This document shows, in pieces, positions 34,083-45,459 of a stretch of DNA of 64,000 bases. The notes below the pieces were generated by a model. That model was not told the DNA's origin. It saw nothing but the letters and a program-made list of their open reading frames with translations, and made no database searches. The stretch lies in assembly GCF_015291725.1 (NCBI RefSeq), contig NZ_CP030038.1, forward strand, positions 5,693,001 through 5,757,000. Reading direction: 5' to 3'. Position 1 is the first letter of the stretch. Each line of letters opens with the position of its first letter. The translations under genes and the position numbers were made by a program. Origin of the DNA: Bradyrhizobium sp. CCBAU 51765. GTDB lineage: Bacteria; Pseudomonadota; Alphaproteobacteria; Rhizobiales; Xanthobacteraceae.

Positions 34083-34943
34083 ATGAACGCCTCGCCCTCC
34101 CCATCCGTCTCGCCGGCCGGCTCGGCCCGGTTTGAGGTGCTGCGGACGCTGCTGGAGCGGCCTCTTCCTGCGGTGATGGGCGTACTCAACATCACCCCGG
34201 ACTCCTTCTCCGATGGCGGCGCGTTCATCGCGCCCGCGCGGGCGCTGGAGCGGGCGCAGGCGATGATCGTCGATGGCGTCGACATCATCGATATCGGCGC
34301 CGAATCCACCCGGCCCTACAAGGGTGCCCGGTCGGTCACCGCGGCAGACGAATTGGCACGACTTAAGCCGGTGCTGGCCGACGTGGTGGCGCTCGGCGTG
34401 CCGGTCTCGATAGACAGCATGAAGGCCGAGGTGGTGGCCTTCGCGCTCGACCATGGCGCGGCGATCGCCAACGACGTCTGGGGCCTGCAGCGCGATCCCG
34501 ACATGGCGCCGCTGATCGCCGCAAGAGGCGTTCCCGTCGTCGTCATGCACAACCGCGACAGCGTCGATCCCGCGATCGATATCATTGCGGACATGACGGC
34601 GTTCTTTCGGCACTCGCTCGATATCGCCGCACAGGCCGGCATCGCGCACGACAAGATCGTGCTCGACCCCGGCATCGGATTCGGCAAGACGGCCGAGCAG
34701 AGCATGACCGCGCTGGCGCGGCTGCGCGAATTCGATATGTTTGGCCTGCCGATCCTGGTCGGCGCTTCGCGCAAGCGCTTCATCGCCTCGGTGTCGCCGT
34801 CGGAGCCATCGCAGCGGCTCGCCGGCTCGATCGCGGCCCACCTGATCGCCGCGCAGCGCGGCGCGAAGATCATCCGGACCCATGATGTCGGCGAAACCCT
34901 GCAGGCGCTGCGGGTGGCGCATGCAATCGAGAGCAAGCAATGA
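34083..34943 (+). CDS. folP: Dihydropteroate synthase
   Basis: A 286-residue enzyme joining 6-hydroxymethyl-dihydropterin pyrophosphate with p-aminobenzoate to make dihydropteroate. The family signatures are all present: MGVLNITPDSFSDGG, DIGAESTRP, SIDSMKAEV, ANDVWGLQ, VVVMHN, LDPGIGFGKT, GASRKRF and the terminal IIRTHDV. ATG 34083 is used in preference to an upstream TTG. It is the first gene of folP-folB-folK and overlaps folB by 4 bases. The DPGIGFGKT and GASRKRF loops, where sulfonamide-resistance changes occur, look ordinary. Confidence 0.96.
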   Translation: MNASPSPSVSPAGSARFEVLRTLLERPLPAVMGVLNITPDSFSDGGAFIAPARALERAQAMIVDGVDIIDIGAESTRPYKGARSVTAADELARLKPVLADVVALGVPVSIDSMKAEVVAFALDHGAAIANDVWGLQRDPDMAPLIAARGVPVVVMHNRDSVDPAIDIIADMTAFFRHSLDIAAQAGIAHDKIVLDPGIGFGKTAEQSMTALARLREFDMFGLPILVGASRKRFIASVSPSEPSQRLAGSIAAHLIAAQRGAKIIRTHDVGETLQALRVAHAIESKQ

Positions 34944-35308
34944 CCGATACGATCTTCGTCACCGGCCTGTCGATCCATGCCCGCCATGGCGTGATGGATC
35001 ACGAAACCGAAGTCGGCCAGCGTTTCGTCATAGATCTCGAACTCTATACCGACCTGTCTGAACCCTCGCGTAGCGACCGGCTCGCGGACACGGTGTCCTA
35101 CGCCGATGTCGTGGCGACGACGACGGCGGCGTTCAAGAACACCAATTACAAGCTGCTGGAGCGCGCGGCCGGCGCCGTGGCCGATGCCATCCTGTCGAAC
35201 TTCCCGCGCGTCCGCGCCGTGAAGATCACGGTGCACAAGCCGCATGCGCCGATCGCCGCGATCTTCGACGATGTCGGCATCGTGCTGACGCGCTCGCGGC
35301 ATCCCTGA
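34940..35308 (+). CDS. folB: Dihydroneopterin aldolase
   Basis: A 122-residue enzyme producing 6-hydroxymethyl-dihydropterin. Family features seen are the opening VTGLSIHARHGVMDHETEVGQRF, the acidic SYADV segment, LLERAAGAVAD and the terminal HKPHAP strand that carries the active-site Lys region. It overlaps folP by ATGA and its stop is one base before the folK start, so all three are translationally coupled. Confidence 0.95.
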   Translation: MTDTIFVTGLSIHARHGVMDHETEVGQRFVIDLELYTDLSEPSRSDRLADTVSYADVVATTTAAFKNTNYKLLERAAGAVADAILSNFPRVRAVKITVHKPHAPIAAIFDDVGIVLTRSRHP

Positions 35309-35309
35309 A

Positions 35310-35801
35310 ATGGCGAGCGTGCTGATCGCACTCGGCGGCAATGTCGGCGATGTCCGCACGACGTTCGGCAAGGCGATCGCCCATATCTGCGGCATGGCGC
35401 AAGGCACGCTGATCGCACGCTCCTCGGACTATGCCACTCCGCCCTGGGGCGACGAGGACCAGGATCCCTTCATCAACGCCTGCATCGAGATCGAGACCGG
35501 TCTCGATCCGCACGCGCTCTTGTTCGTGCTGCAGAAAGTCGAGCAGAAGTTCGGCCGCACGCGAACCAAGGAGCGACGCTGGGGCCCGCGCACGCTCGAT
35601 CTCGACATGATCGCCTATGACGACGTCTCCTTGCAGAAGCCCGATCTGACGCTGCCGCATCCCCGCCTGTTCGAGCGCGCCTTCGTGCTGGTGCCGCTGG
35701 CCGAGATCGCGCCCGACCGCGTGATCTCGGGCATTCGTGTGCGTGACGGCCTCGCCAGCGTCTCCACGCAAGGCATTGAGCGGCTTCCGGATACCGGTTA
35801 A
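35310..35801 (+). CDS. folK: HPPK, 2-amino-4-hydroxy-6-hydroxymethyldihydropteridine diphosphokinase
   Basis: A 163-residue enzyme transferring pyrophosphate from ATP to hydroxymethyl-dihydropterin, the step that feeds FolP. The signatures LIALGGNVGD, TPPWGDEDQDPFINAC, GRTRTKERRWGPRTLDLDM (the HPPK Arg/Asp motif) and LPHPRLFERAFVLVPL are all present. It closes the folate operon, one base after the folB stop. Confidence 0.96.
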   Translation: MASVLIALGGNVGDVRTTFGKAIAHICGMAQGTLIARSSDYATPPWGDEDQDPFINACIEIETGLDPHALLFVLQKVEQKFGRTRTKERRWGPRTLDLDMIAYDDVSLQKPDLTLPHPRLFERAFVLVPLAEIAPDRVISGIRVRDGLASVSTQGIERLPDTG

Positions 35802-35882
35802 CCAAAAACAACCGTTTGCAGGGACGGTCTGCCGTGGCAATTTCGCCTGAGAACAACGAGACGTTTGGGAGTCCCTCGCCGC

Positions 35883-37754
35883 ATGACCTCCGTGACTGAC
35901 GACCTGCCGCTGGCGGCGGATTTTCCCAAGGCGACCGTCGAGGACTGGCGCAAGCTGGTCGACGGCGTGCTGAAGGGCGCGCCGTTCGAGAAGCTGGTCG
36001 GCAAGACCTATGACGGCATCAAGATCGATCCGCTCTATCCGCGCACCAAGGGCGTTGCGCCCGTGGTGGGACGCCCGCCGGCTGCGCCATGGCAGATCGT
36101 GCAGCGGATCGACCATCCCGATGCGGCGCTCGCAAATGCGCAGGCCCTGACCGACCTCGAGAACGGCGCGACGGGGCTCGCGCTGGTGTTCGCCGGGGGC
36201 AGCGGCGCCCATGGTTTCGGCCTGGAACCTTCGGCGGATGCGGTCGCAAAGGTTTTGAAAGACATTCATCTCGACGCCGGCATCGGCCTCGAGCTTCAGA
36301 TCGGCCCGCAATCGCGGATGGCTGCGATCCACGTCGCGGATTATGTGAAGAGCAAGGGACTAGATCCCGCAGCCTGCAACATCCGCTTCGGGCTCGATCC
36401 GCTCGCGGCCGCCGCAATGTGGGGGCACAGCCCCTACACCTGGGACGAGATCGTTCCTGCACTCGCCGGCGCCATCAAGGGCCTTGCCGCGCTCGGCTTC
36501 AAGGGACCGTTTGCCTCCGCCGACGGGCGCGTGATCCATGATGCCGGTGGCTCGGAGGTGCAGGAGCTTGCCTTCGTGCTGGCCTGCGGCGTCGCTTATC
36601 TGCGCGCGATCGAAGGCGCCGGCATTTCCCTCGAGCAGGCGCAGGGCATGGTCTATGCGCGGCTTGCCGCAGATGCCGACCAGTTCCTGACCATGGCCAA
36701 ATTCCGCGCGCTGCGGCTGTTGTGGGCACGCATCGAAACGGCCTGCGGGCTGACGCCGAAACCGCTGTTCATTGCTGCCGATACAGCCTGGCGCATGCTG
36801 ACGCAGCGCGACCCTTACGTGAACATGCTGCGCGCGACCATGGCAACGTTCGCCGCCGGGCTCGCCGGCGCGAATGCGATCACGGTGCTGCCGCATACGC
36901 TGGCGCTCGGCCTGCCCGATCCGTTCGCGCGGCGCGTGGCGCGCAACACCCAGCTTCTCTTGCTGGAAGAAAGCAACCTCGCCAGGGTCAGCGATCCCGC
37001 GGCGGGCGCAGGCGGCATCGAGACGCTGACCGCGCAGCTTTGCGACGCCGCATGGGCGCTGTTCCAGGAAAGCGAGAAAGCCGGAGGTGCCTTCGCGGCG
37101 CTTCAGCAGGGCCGGTTCCAGAGCAAGGTGGCGGCCGCGCGAAAGGCGCGCGAGGCCAACATCGCAAAGCGCCGCGACGTGCTGACTGGCGCCAGCGAGT
37201 TTCCGAACCTGCATGAGCGCGAAGCGACCGTGCTGACGACAACGCCGATCGCGCTTCCGCCTTACGGGGAACAGACATACAAGTTCGATGCGCTGCCGCC
37301 GATCCGGCTGGCAGAACCGTTCGAGGCGCTGCGCGACAAATCCGACGCAGCGTTGAAGGCACGTGGTGCGCGGCCAAAGGTGTTCCTGGCCAATCTCGGC
37401 ACACCTGCCGATTTCACCGCGCGCGCCACCTTCGCGAAGAGCTTCTTCGAAGCCGGCGGCATCGAGGCGGTCGACAGCGAGGGCTTTGCCGATCCGGCCA
37501 AGCTCGCAGCCGCCTTCAAGGCCTCAGGTGCGGAGCTCGCCTGCCTCTGTTCCAGCGACAAGGTCTATGCCGGTCAGGCGGAACCCGCCGCCCGGGCCCT
37601 GCAAACGGCAGGCAGCAGACATATCTATCTGGCGGGCCGCCCGACCGATGCCGAGGCGGCGCTGCGGGCGGCCGGCGTCACGGGCTTTATCTTCGCCGGA
37701 GGCGATGCACTTGTGACACTGCAGGACGCCTATCGACGGATGGAGCAGCCATGA
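35883..37754 (+). CDS. mutA: Methylmalonyl-CoA mutase small (beta) subunit
   Basis: A 623-residue beta subunit of methylmalonyl-CoA mutase, which pairs with MutB for the interconversion of methylmalonyl-CoA and succinyl-CoA. The TIM-barrel part (PLYPRTKGVAP...VQRIDHPDAALANAQALTDLENGATGL) is typical. The C-terminal cobalamin-type domain lacks the DxHxxG motif, as in beta subunits, so it cannot bind B12 through His. ATG 35883 is chosen over an upstream frame start. It overlaps the GFA-family gene by 4 bases. Confidence 0.9.
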   Translation: MTSVTDDLPLAADFPKATVEDWRKLVDGVLKGAPFEKLVGKTYDGIKIDPLYPRTKGVAPVVGRPPAAPWQIVQRIDHPDAALANAQALTDLENGATGLALVFAGGSGAHGFGLEPSADAVAKVLKDIHLDAGIGLELQIGPQSRMAAIHVADYVKSKGLDPAACNIRFGLDPLAAAAMWGHSPYTWDEIVPALAGAIKGLAALGFKGPFASADGRVIHDAGGSEVQELAFVLACGVAYLRAIEGAGISLEQAQGMVYARLAADADQFLTMAKFRALRLLWARIETACGLTPKPLFIAADTAWRMLTQRDPYVNMLRATMATFAAGLAGANAITVLPHTLALGLPDPFARRVARNTQLLLLEESNLARVSDPAAGAGGIETLTAQLCDAAWALFQESEKAGGAFAALQQGRFQSKVAAARKAREANIAKRRDVLTGASEFPNLHEREATVLTTTPIALPPYGEQTYKFDALPPIRLAEPFEALRDKSDAALKARGARPKVFLANLGTPADFTARATFAKSFFEAGGIEAVDSEGFADPAKLAAAFKASGAELACLCSSDKVYAGQAEPAARALQTAGSRHIYLAGRPTDAEAALRAAGVTGFIFAGGDALVTLQDAYRRMEQP

Positions 37755-38215
37755 CCGAAACCGGCAAACCCGTTCTCACGGGCGGCTGCCAATGCGGCGC
37801 GGTGCGCTTTGCCGTCATGACGGCGCCGACCAGGGTCTCGATCTGCCATTGCCGGATGTGCCAGAAGGCAGCCGGTGCGCCATTCGCCTCCTTTGCCGAT
37901 ATCAACAAGACGGACTTCGCTTGGACCAGGGGACAACCCTCGTTCTTCCGCTCCTCCACCATCGCCGAGCGCGGCTTCTGCGCCGCCTGCGGCACGCCGC
38001 TGAGCTTCGGCCGCATCGACGGCGACCGCATCGAGATCATGACCGGCACCTTCGACCACCCCGACTGGGTGATCCCGACGCGCCAGTTCGGCACCGAATC
38101 CCGCCTCGGCTGGGTGGTCGGCATCGCCAATCTGCCGAGCCAGACCACGCAGCAGAATTACGGACCGGAGAAGATGGCGACCATCGTCAGCCATCAGCAT
38201 CCGGATCATGATTGA
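37751..38215 (+). CDS. GFA-family (Gfa/CENP-V) zinc protein
   Basis: A 154-residue protein of the GFA fold. All Cys ligands are present: GGCQCGAVRF, CHCRMCQK and GFCAACGTPL. Despite the family's name, few members act on formaldehyde-glutathione adducts; the substrate here is unknown. It is translationally coupled to mutA (ATGA) and precedes a small membrane protein and mutB, so it may serve the same propionate pathway or simply share the transcript. Confidence 0.88.
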   Translation: MTETGKPVLTGGCQCGAVRFAVMTAPTRVSICHCRMCQKAAGAPFASFADINKTDFAWTRGQPSFFRSSTIAERGFCAACGTPLSFGRIDGDRIEIMTGTFDHPDWVIPTRQFGTESRLGWVVGIANLPSQTTQQNYGPEKMATIVSHQHPDHD

Positions 38216-38248
38216 CCGTCTTCAATCACAACCATGCTAAGGTGACCC

Positions 38249-38448
38249 GTGCTTCGGTTCCTGGTCGAAATTCTGTTCTGGTCGCTGCCGGATATAATCG
38301 CATGGCGTTTGGCGCGCGCACTTGACGGGGCGCAGAGCGCGGAACACACGTTCAATGCGCCACGGAAAACGGGTTTCAATGATCCCGTCTACAAGAAGAA
38401 TCTTCAGCGATTAATCGAACGAAATCGCCAGTTTGAGGAAACAAAGGA

Positions 38449-38452
<4 letters not shown>
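38249..38452 (+). CDS. Small membrane-associated protein between mutA and mutB
   Basis: A 67-residue protein starting with GTG (38249) after an AAGGTG site. The N-terminus is hydrophobic (LRFLVEILFWSLPDIIAWRLA) and the C-terminus charged (KKNLQRLIERNRQFEETKE). Its TGA overlaps the mutB ATG as ATGA, which shows it is translated. I do not recognise a family; being coupled to mutB, it may influence that subunit's expression or complex. Confidence 0.65.
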
Positions 38453-40605
<2,153 letters not shown>

Positions 40606-40641
40606 CCGTCGCTCGAACTTCCGGCAAGAAGGATTTGCGTG

Positions 40642-41427
40642 ATGTTTCTCGCGCCAACGTTCATGCGCGCGCTGGCTGCGGCCGCAGTTTGCAGCGCGCT
40701 GTTCGGCATCGCCCACGCCGCCGACCCCAAGCCCGACGCCATCGTCAAGACCAGGAGCATCGAGGCGCGCGTCTTCCTCGACGACAGGATCAAAGCGAAT
40801 GCGGCGCTGGCGGCGGATTGCCTGGCCGAAGGCAAGAAGTGGCTCGACAAGAATGCGGTCGAGGCCGCCGCCTCGCGCAAGGCGGACCCACAGTTCTTCA
40901 CGAACGGTGGCTGGGACTTCGAGCGCAAATATGAGATCCGCTCGGTCGTCGCCGATCGCTATGTCAGCGTCCTCCGCAACGACTACATGAACACCCGCGG
41001 CGCGCACCCCAATTCGGATGTGAACACGATCCTGTGGGACAAGGCGGCGAACAAGCGCATCTCGATCCGCCCGTTCTTCACCGAGACCGCCGACAAGGGT
41101 CCGGCCATGAAGGCGATGGTGACGGCCATCATCACCTCGCTCAAGGCCGAGAAGAAGAAGCGCGGTGCCGGCGAGACCGCGACCGACGAATGGTTCAAGA
41201 GCGTGGAACCGAGCCTGCTCAAGATCGGCGCGGTGACGCTTGCGCCGTCAACTGAAGCAGGCAAGAGCTCCGGCCTCACCTTTCACTACCCGCCCTACGC
41301 CGTCGGTCCCTATGCCGAGGGCGGGTATGTTGCCTTCGTGCCTTGGGAGGCGCTGAAGCCGTATCTCAGCGCAGAAGGCACGCGAATCTTCGGCGGCGCG
41401 CGGCCGAAGGGCGACGCGGAGGAGTAG
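40642..41427 (+). CDS. Exported RsiV/DUF3298-type protein
   Basis: A 261-residue exported protein: signal peptide (FMRALAAAAVCSALFGIAHA), a region rich in basic and acidic residues, and a C-terminal domain resembling DUF3298/RsiV (GLTFHYPPYAVGPYAEGGYVAFVPWEALKPYL). RsiV proteins of Gram-positives bind lysozyme, but this fold is also found in unrelated envelope proteins. Start 40642 gives 8 bases to the AAGGA site. It follows mutB by 36 bases and could be co-transcribed, though its function does not obviously relate. Confidence 0.75.
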   Translation: MFLAPTFMRALAAAAVCSALFGIAHAADPKPDAIVKTRSIEARVFLDDRIKANAALAADCLAEGKKWLDKNAVEAAASRKADPQFFTNGGWDFERKYEIRSVVADRYVSVLRNDYMNTRGAHPNSDVNTILWDKAANKRISIRPFFTETADKGPAMKAMVTAIITSLKAEKKKRGAGETATDEWFKSVEPSLLKIGAVTLAPSTEAGKSSGLTFHYPPYAVGPYAEGGYVAFVPWEALKPYLSAEGTRIFGGARPKGDAEE

Positions 41428-41437
41428 TGAACGATCG

Positions 41438-41917
41438 CTAACTGGATCGCGGATGGGCTCGCGCCAGTGTCCGCGCCAGCGAATCCGTCCAATCAGGAAT
41501 CCAGGACGCGAACAGGGCTTGCCAGCGCTCGGCATCCGCGGGCTCCGTCTCGAGTGCAACCGACCATTCGATGAGGGTACGGTTGCCCTCGATGATAGGA
41601 CGCAGATGCATGGTGCCTCGATAGTGCGTCGGCGTCGGCGCGCGGCCTCCGTCGTCTTGCGGATACGGCAACGCTTCGAGACCGGCATAGGCTAGGGTGT
41701 GCTGCCGGTCCGAGTGATCGACCAGGCGCTGACGGATCCAGTTTCCGAGATAGCAGAAACGTCTGATGGCGCCGACTTCATCGCCGCGCTTGTCGTCTTC
41801 GATCACGCTCTCGCTCACCCCGTCGATATAGGCGGGATAGTTGTTGAAATCGCGGATCAGCGACCAGACGTCGTCCAGCGGGTGGTCCAGCACGGCGCTG
41901 TAATAGGCTCGGGTCAT
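41438..41917 (-). CDS. SRPBCC-family ligand-binding protein (polyketide-cyclase type)
   Basis: A 159-residue protein of the START/SRPBCC fold: TRAYYSAVLDHPLDDVWSLIRDFNNYPAYIDGV at the N-terminus, a Gly-rich beta sheet and a terminal helix. Such proteins bind lipids or aromatic molecules in a deep cavity; the ligand is unknown. Start 41917 is used because the upstream extension is polar and low in quality. It is convergent with the exported DUF3298 gene and divergent from tctC. Confidence 0.82.
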   Translation of the reverse strand: MTRAYYSAVLDHPLDDVWSLIRDFNNYPAYIDGVSESVIEDDKRGDEVGAIRRFCYLGNWIRQRLVDHSDRQHTLAYAGLEALPYPQDDGGRAPTPTHYRGTMHLRPIIEGNRTLIEWSVALETEPADAERWQALFASWIPDWTDSLARTLARAHPRSS

Positions 41918-42133
41918 CGGTGGCTCGCCTTCGGTTTCCGTTCGCGCTGAGGTTGGCTGCTCGCGCGGGCAAAACCCACCCGGTTTCCGACTGCCCATCC
42001 GATGGCCATCCAACTTTCACGCGCAACGCGACAATCTCGTTGGTAGCGCTATCTTGCGGCGGCTCCGCAAAGCCGACTAGAATGCCGCCATTGACAAGAG
42101 CGCCCGGCGTCACGGGTGCCGCTGGGAGGATTC

Positions 42134-43126
42134 ATGTCCAAGATTACGCGCCGCACCTTTGCGGCCTCAACCGCCGCAGTCGCCGCATCCGCCGCCTTCG
42201 GCTTCAAGCCCGCGCTCGCACAAGCCTATCCGGCCCGGCCGGTCACCGTGATCGTGCCCTGGGGCGCCGGCGGCGGGACCGACGCGACCGCGCGCATTGT
42301 CGCAGCGCTGCTGGAAAAGGACCTCGGCCAGCCCTTCAACGTGGTCAACCGCACCGGCGGCTCCGGCGTGGTGGGCCATAGCGCGATCGCGACCGCCCAG
42401 CCCGACGGTTACACCATCGGCATGCTCACCGTCGAAATCTCGATGATGCACTGGCAGGGCCTGACCGAGCTGACGCCGAAGAGCTACACCCCGCTGGCGC
42501 TGATGAACGAGGACCCTCCGGGCATCCAGGTCTCCTCCTCCTCGCCCTACAAGACGGTCAAGGAGCTCGCCGATGCGATCAAGGCGGCGCCTCCCGGCAA
42601 GTTCAAGGCCTCCGGCACCGGCCAGGGCGGCATCTGGCATCTGGCCCTGGTCGGCTGGATGCAGGCCATGGGCCTGCCTGCCAATCAGGTCGCGTGGGTG
42701 CCCTCGAACGGTGCGGCCCCGGCGATGCAGGATCTCGCCGCTGGCGGCCTCGACCTCACCACCTGCTCGGTGCCCGAGGCGCGTGCCATCATCGAGGCGG
42801 GCAAGGCCAGGAGCCTCGCCATCATGGCGCCGGCCCGCAACCCGATCTTCAAGGACGTGCCGACGCTGAAGGAGGCGATGGGCATCGACTACGCGACGGG
42901 CGCCTGGCGCGGCATTGCCGGGCCAAAGAACCTTCCGCCGGAGATCGCAACGAAGCTCACCGCGGCACTGAAGAAGGTTTACGATTCCGCCGAGTACAAG
43001 GACTTCATGAGCAATCGCGGCTTCGGCACCGTGTGGGGCGATGCCGCTCACTTCGCCACCTTCATGGACAAGGGCGACGCCCAGATGGGCGAAGCCATGA
43101 AGGCGGCAGGCCTGAGCAAGGCGTGA
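42134..43126 (+). CDS. tctC: Tripartite tricarboxylate transporter substrate-binding protein (Bug/TctC family)
   Basis: A 330-residue periplasmic binding protein of the Bug family. A Tat signal (TRRTFAASTAAVAASAAFG) precedes the mature protein, which begins AYPARPVTVIVPWGAGGGTDATAR, the standard Bug ligand loop. The middle and C-terminal halves keep the family's folds (FKASGTGQGG, IKDVPTLKE-like region). A GGGAGGA ribosome-binding site precedes ATG 42134. With tctB and tctA it forms an uptake system for a carboxylate. A 274-base gap with a repeat separates it from tctB. Confidence 0.93.
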   Translation: MSKITRRTFAASTAAVAASAAFGFKPALAQAYPARPVTVIVPWGAGGGTDATARIVAALLEKDLGQPFNVVNRTGGSGVVGHSAIATAQPDGYTIGMLTVEISMMHWQGLTELTPKSYTPLALMNEDPPGIQVSSSSPYKTVKELADAIKAAPPGKFKASGTGQGGIWHLALVGWMQAMGLPANQVAWVPSNGAAPAMQDLAAGGLDLTTCSVPEARAIIEAGKARSLAIMAPARNPIFKDVPTLKEAMGIDYATGAWRGIAGPKNLPPEIATKLTAALKKVYDSAEYKDFMSNRGFGTVWGDAAHFATFMDKGDAQMGEAMKAAGLSKA

Positions 43127-43198
43127 TGTTTCACCCCTCCCCGCTGATGGCGGGGCTATTGCATGTGAAGAAGAACGTGGCGAGTAACTCGCTTGCAG

Positions 43199-43314
43199 CC
43201 CATCCTTCGAGACGCCCGCCCGCGGCGGGCCCTCAGGATGAGGGCGCGTTTAGCAGCGAGATAACAGACCTTCGTGGTGAGGAGGCCGCAAAAGCGGGCG
43301 CCTCGAACCATGCA
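43199..43314. repeat. Palindromic intergenic repeat, family D
   Basis: CATCCTTCGAGAC...CCTCAGGATGAGGG (left) and the related right part TGGTGAGGAGGCCGC...GGGCGCCTCGAACCATG form an inverted pair between tctC and tctB. Internal GCCCGC/GCGGGC stems are present. The right arm has diverged from the left. Confidence 0.65.
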
Positions 43315-43400
43315 GGCCGAGCACCTTCGGCATATGCGCTGGCCCAGCCCACGCGGCGAGAGGGAGCGCACCTCCCGGAATTCTGACAGGACCCCACCCC

Positions 43401-43892
43401 ATGCGTCTTCCCGACTCCGTGACGGGATCGTTTCTCGTCGTGCTCGGCGCAGCAGCTGCCTATGGCGGCTGGATCCTGCCGCCGGTGCCGGGCCAGCCGG
43501 TCGGCCCCAACGTGTTTCCGCTCGTGATCGGCTGCGGCCTTGCGCTGTGCGGGCTCGCGATCGTGTTCGGCATTGGCCATTCCTTCGAGGAGGAGGAAGC
43601 GTTGGTTCCGATGGAGGACGGCCAGGCCGCTGCCCCGCCGCCTCAGGGTAAGCTCTACGGCCTGCGCGCGCTGCTGCCGCCGGCGTTGCTGCTGTTCTAC
43701 GTCGTCGCGGCCGACCGGCTCGGTTTCATCATCACCGCGGCGATCATGGTCTACGTCACCTCGACCGCGCTCGGGGCCAGGTGGAAGCTGGCCCTGCCGC
43801 TCGCGGCCCTCTCGCCCTTCGCCATCCACCTCATCTTCGGCAAGCTGCTCCGCGTGCCGCTGCCCGCCGGCCTGTTGCCGGCGCCCTGGTAA
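43401..43892 (+). CDS. tctB: Tripartite tricarboxylate transporter, small membrane subunit TctB
   Basis: A 163-residue protein with four predicted transmembrane helices (GSFLVVLGAAAAYGGWIL; VIGCGLALCGLAIVFGIG; LLPPALLLFYVVAADRLGFIITAAIMVYV; ALPLAALSPFAIHLIFGKLL), the TctB pattern with its typical acidic inter-helix loop. It joins TctA in the inner membrane. Its stop is 4 bases before the tctA ATG. Confidence 0.9.
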   Translation: MRLPDSVTGSFLVVLGAAAAYGGWILPPVPGQPVGPNVFPLVIGCGLALCGLAIVFGIGHSFEEEEALVPMEDGQAAAPPPQGKLYGLRALLPPALLLFYVVAADRLGFIITAAIMVYVTSTALGARWKLALPLAALSPFAIHLIFGKLLRVPLPAGLLPAPW

Positions 43893-43896
43893 TCCC

Positions 43897-45408
43897 ATGC
43901 TGAAAACCCTGATCGATGCGTTCGCGCTGATCTCCACCTGGGAGGTCATCATCGCGATGTTCGCAGCGTCCGTGTACGGGCTCGTGATCGGCTCGCTGCC
44001 GGGCCTGTCGGCGACGATGGCAACCGCCCTGCTCGTCCCCGTCACCTTCTATCTCTCGCCGATCGCGGCGATCGCGACCATCGTCGCGGCCTCCTCGATG
44101 GCAATTTTCTCCGGCGACATTCCCGGCGCGCTGCTGCGCATTCCCGGCACGCCCGCTTCCGCCGCCTATGCGGACGAGGCCTACGCGATGACGCGCAAGG
44201 GCCAGGCCGAGCTCGCGCTCGGGGCCGGCGTCTGGTTCTCGGCGGTCGGCGGCATCGCCGGAGTGCTGTCGCTGATGATCCTGGCGCCGCCGCTGGCCGA
44301 GATCGCGCTGTCGTTCTCGACCTTCGAATATTTCTGGCTGGCGCTGCTCGGCCTGATGTGCGCCACCCTGGTTGCGCGCTCCTCGCCGGTGAAGGCGATC
44401 GCCGGCATGTTCATCGGCCTGCTCGTCGCCTGCATCGGCATCGAGAATCCCGGCGGCGTCCCGCGCTTCACCTTCGGACTCACCGATCTGTTCGGCGGCA
44501 TCGAGCCGATCCCGGCGCTGGTCGGCGTATTCGCGGTGGCGCAGGTGATGCGCGCGATGCTGACGCCGGAGCCGCCGCCGCTGCCGCGGCGCAAGTTCGG
44601 AAGCATCATGGCCGGCCAGTGGAAGCTGACGAAGCTGTATCACTGGCAGATGACGCGCGGGAACATCGTCGGCATCATCATCGGCGTGCTGCCCGGCGCG
44701 GGCGCCGACATGGCTGCCTGGGTCTCCTACGCGATGTCGAAGCGCTTCTCCAAGGAGCCGGAAAAGTTCGGCACCGGCCATGTCGAAGGCCTGGTCGAAG
44801 CCGGCGCCAGCAACAATGCCAGCATCGCCTCCGGCTGGGTGCCCTCGCTGCTGTTCGGCATCCCCGGCGATACCATCGCCGCGATCGCGATCGGCGTGCT
44901 CTACATGAAGGGCCTCAATCCCGGTCCGACGCTGTTCACCGAGAAGGCGTCGAGCATGTACGCGATCTACCTGATGTTCATCATCGCGAACATCATGATG
45001 ATCCCGCTCGGCATCGCCATGATCCGGGTCGCCGCCTATATCCTGCTGGCGCCGCGCTCGGCCATCATGCCGATCATCATGCTGTGCTGCGCGGTCGGCT
45101 CGTTCGCGATCGGCAACAACATGTTCGGCGTCGTCACCGTCGCCGCCTTCGGCGTGATCGGCTATGTCATGGAGGCGAACGGCTATCCCGTCGCCGCCAT
45201 GGTGCTCGGCATCGTCATGGGCACCATGGTCGAGCAGGCCTTCGTCACCTCGCTGATCAAGTCCGACGGCAGCATCCTGCCGTTCTTCGAGCGCCCGGTT
45301 GCGGCGATCCTCGCCGCGATGGCGATCGGCGCGCTGCTCTGGCCGGTGATGGTGTGGGTGTGGCGGAAGGTGAAACCGGCGCAGCCGGCGGCAGCAACAT
45401 CCCGGTGA
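43897..45408 (+). CDS. tctA: Tripartite tricarboxylate transporter, large membrane subunit TctA
   Basis: A 503-residue, about twelve-helix channel subunit of the TTT system. Family loops seen are GSLPGLSATMATALLVPVTF, FSGDIPGALLRIPGTPASAA, IIIGVLPGAGADMAAWVSY and SGWVPSLLFGIPGDTIAAIAIGV. Substrate is set by TctC and is unknown; TTT systems carry citrate-like and aromatic or dicarboxylic acids. ATG 43897 is chosen; a longer frame overlaps tctB. The meaB gene begins 51 bases downstream, so co-transcription with it is possible. Confidence 0.95.
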   Translation: MLKTLIDAFALISTWEVIIAMFAASVYGLVIGSLPGLSATMATALLVPVTFYLSPIAAIATIVAASSMAIFSGDIPGALLRIPGTPASAAYADEAYAMTRKGQAELALGAGVWFSAVGGIAGVLSLMILAPPLAEIALSFSTFEYFWLALLGLMCATLVARSSPVKAIAGMFIGLLVACIGIENPGGVPRFTFGLTDLFGGIEPIPALVGVFAVAQVMRAMLTPEPPPLPRRKFGSIMAGQWKLTKLYHWQMTRGNIVGIIIGVLPGAGADMAAWVSYAMSKRFSKEPEKFGTGHVEGLVEAGASNNASIASGWVPSLLFGIPGDTIAAIAIGVLYMKGLNPGPTLFTEKASSMYAIYLMFIIANIMMIPLGIAMIRVAAYILLAPRSAIMPIIMLCCAVGSFAIGNNMFGVVTVAAFGVIGYVMEANGYPVAAMVLGIVMGTMVEQAFVTSLIKSDGSILPFFERPVAAILAAMAIGALLWPVMVWVWRKVKPAQPAAATSR

Positions 45409-45459
45409 TATGGCGCGGGCGGCCCTCGCCTGCCCCGCCGGGCCGTTGTAAAGCAGGGC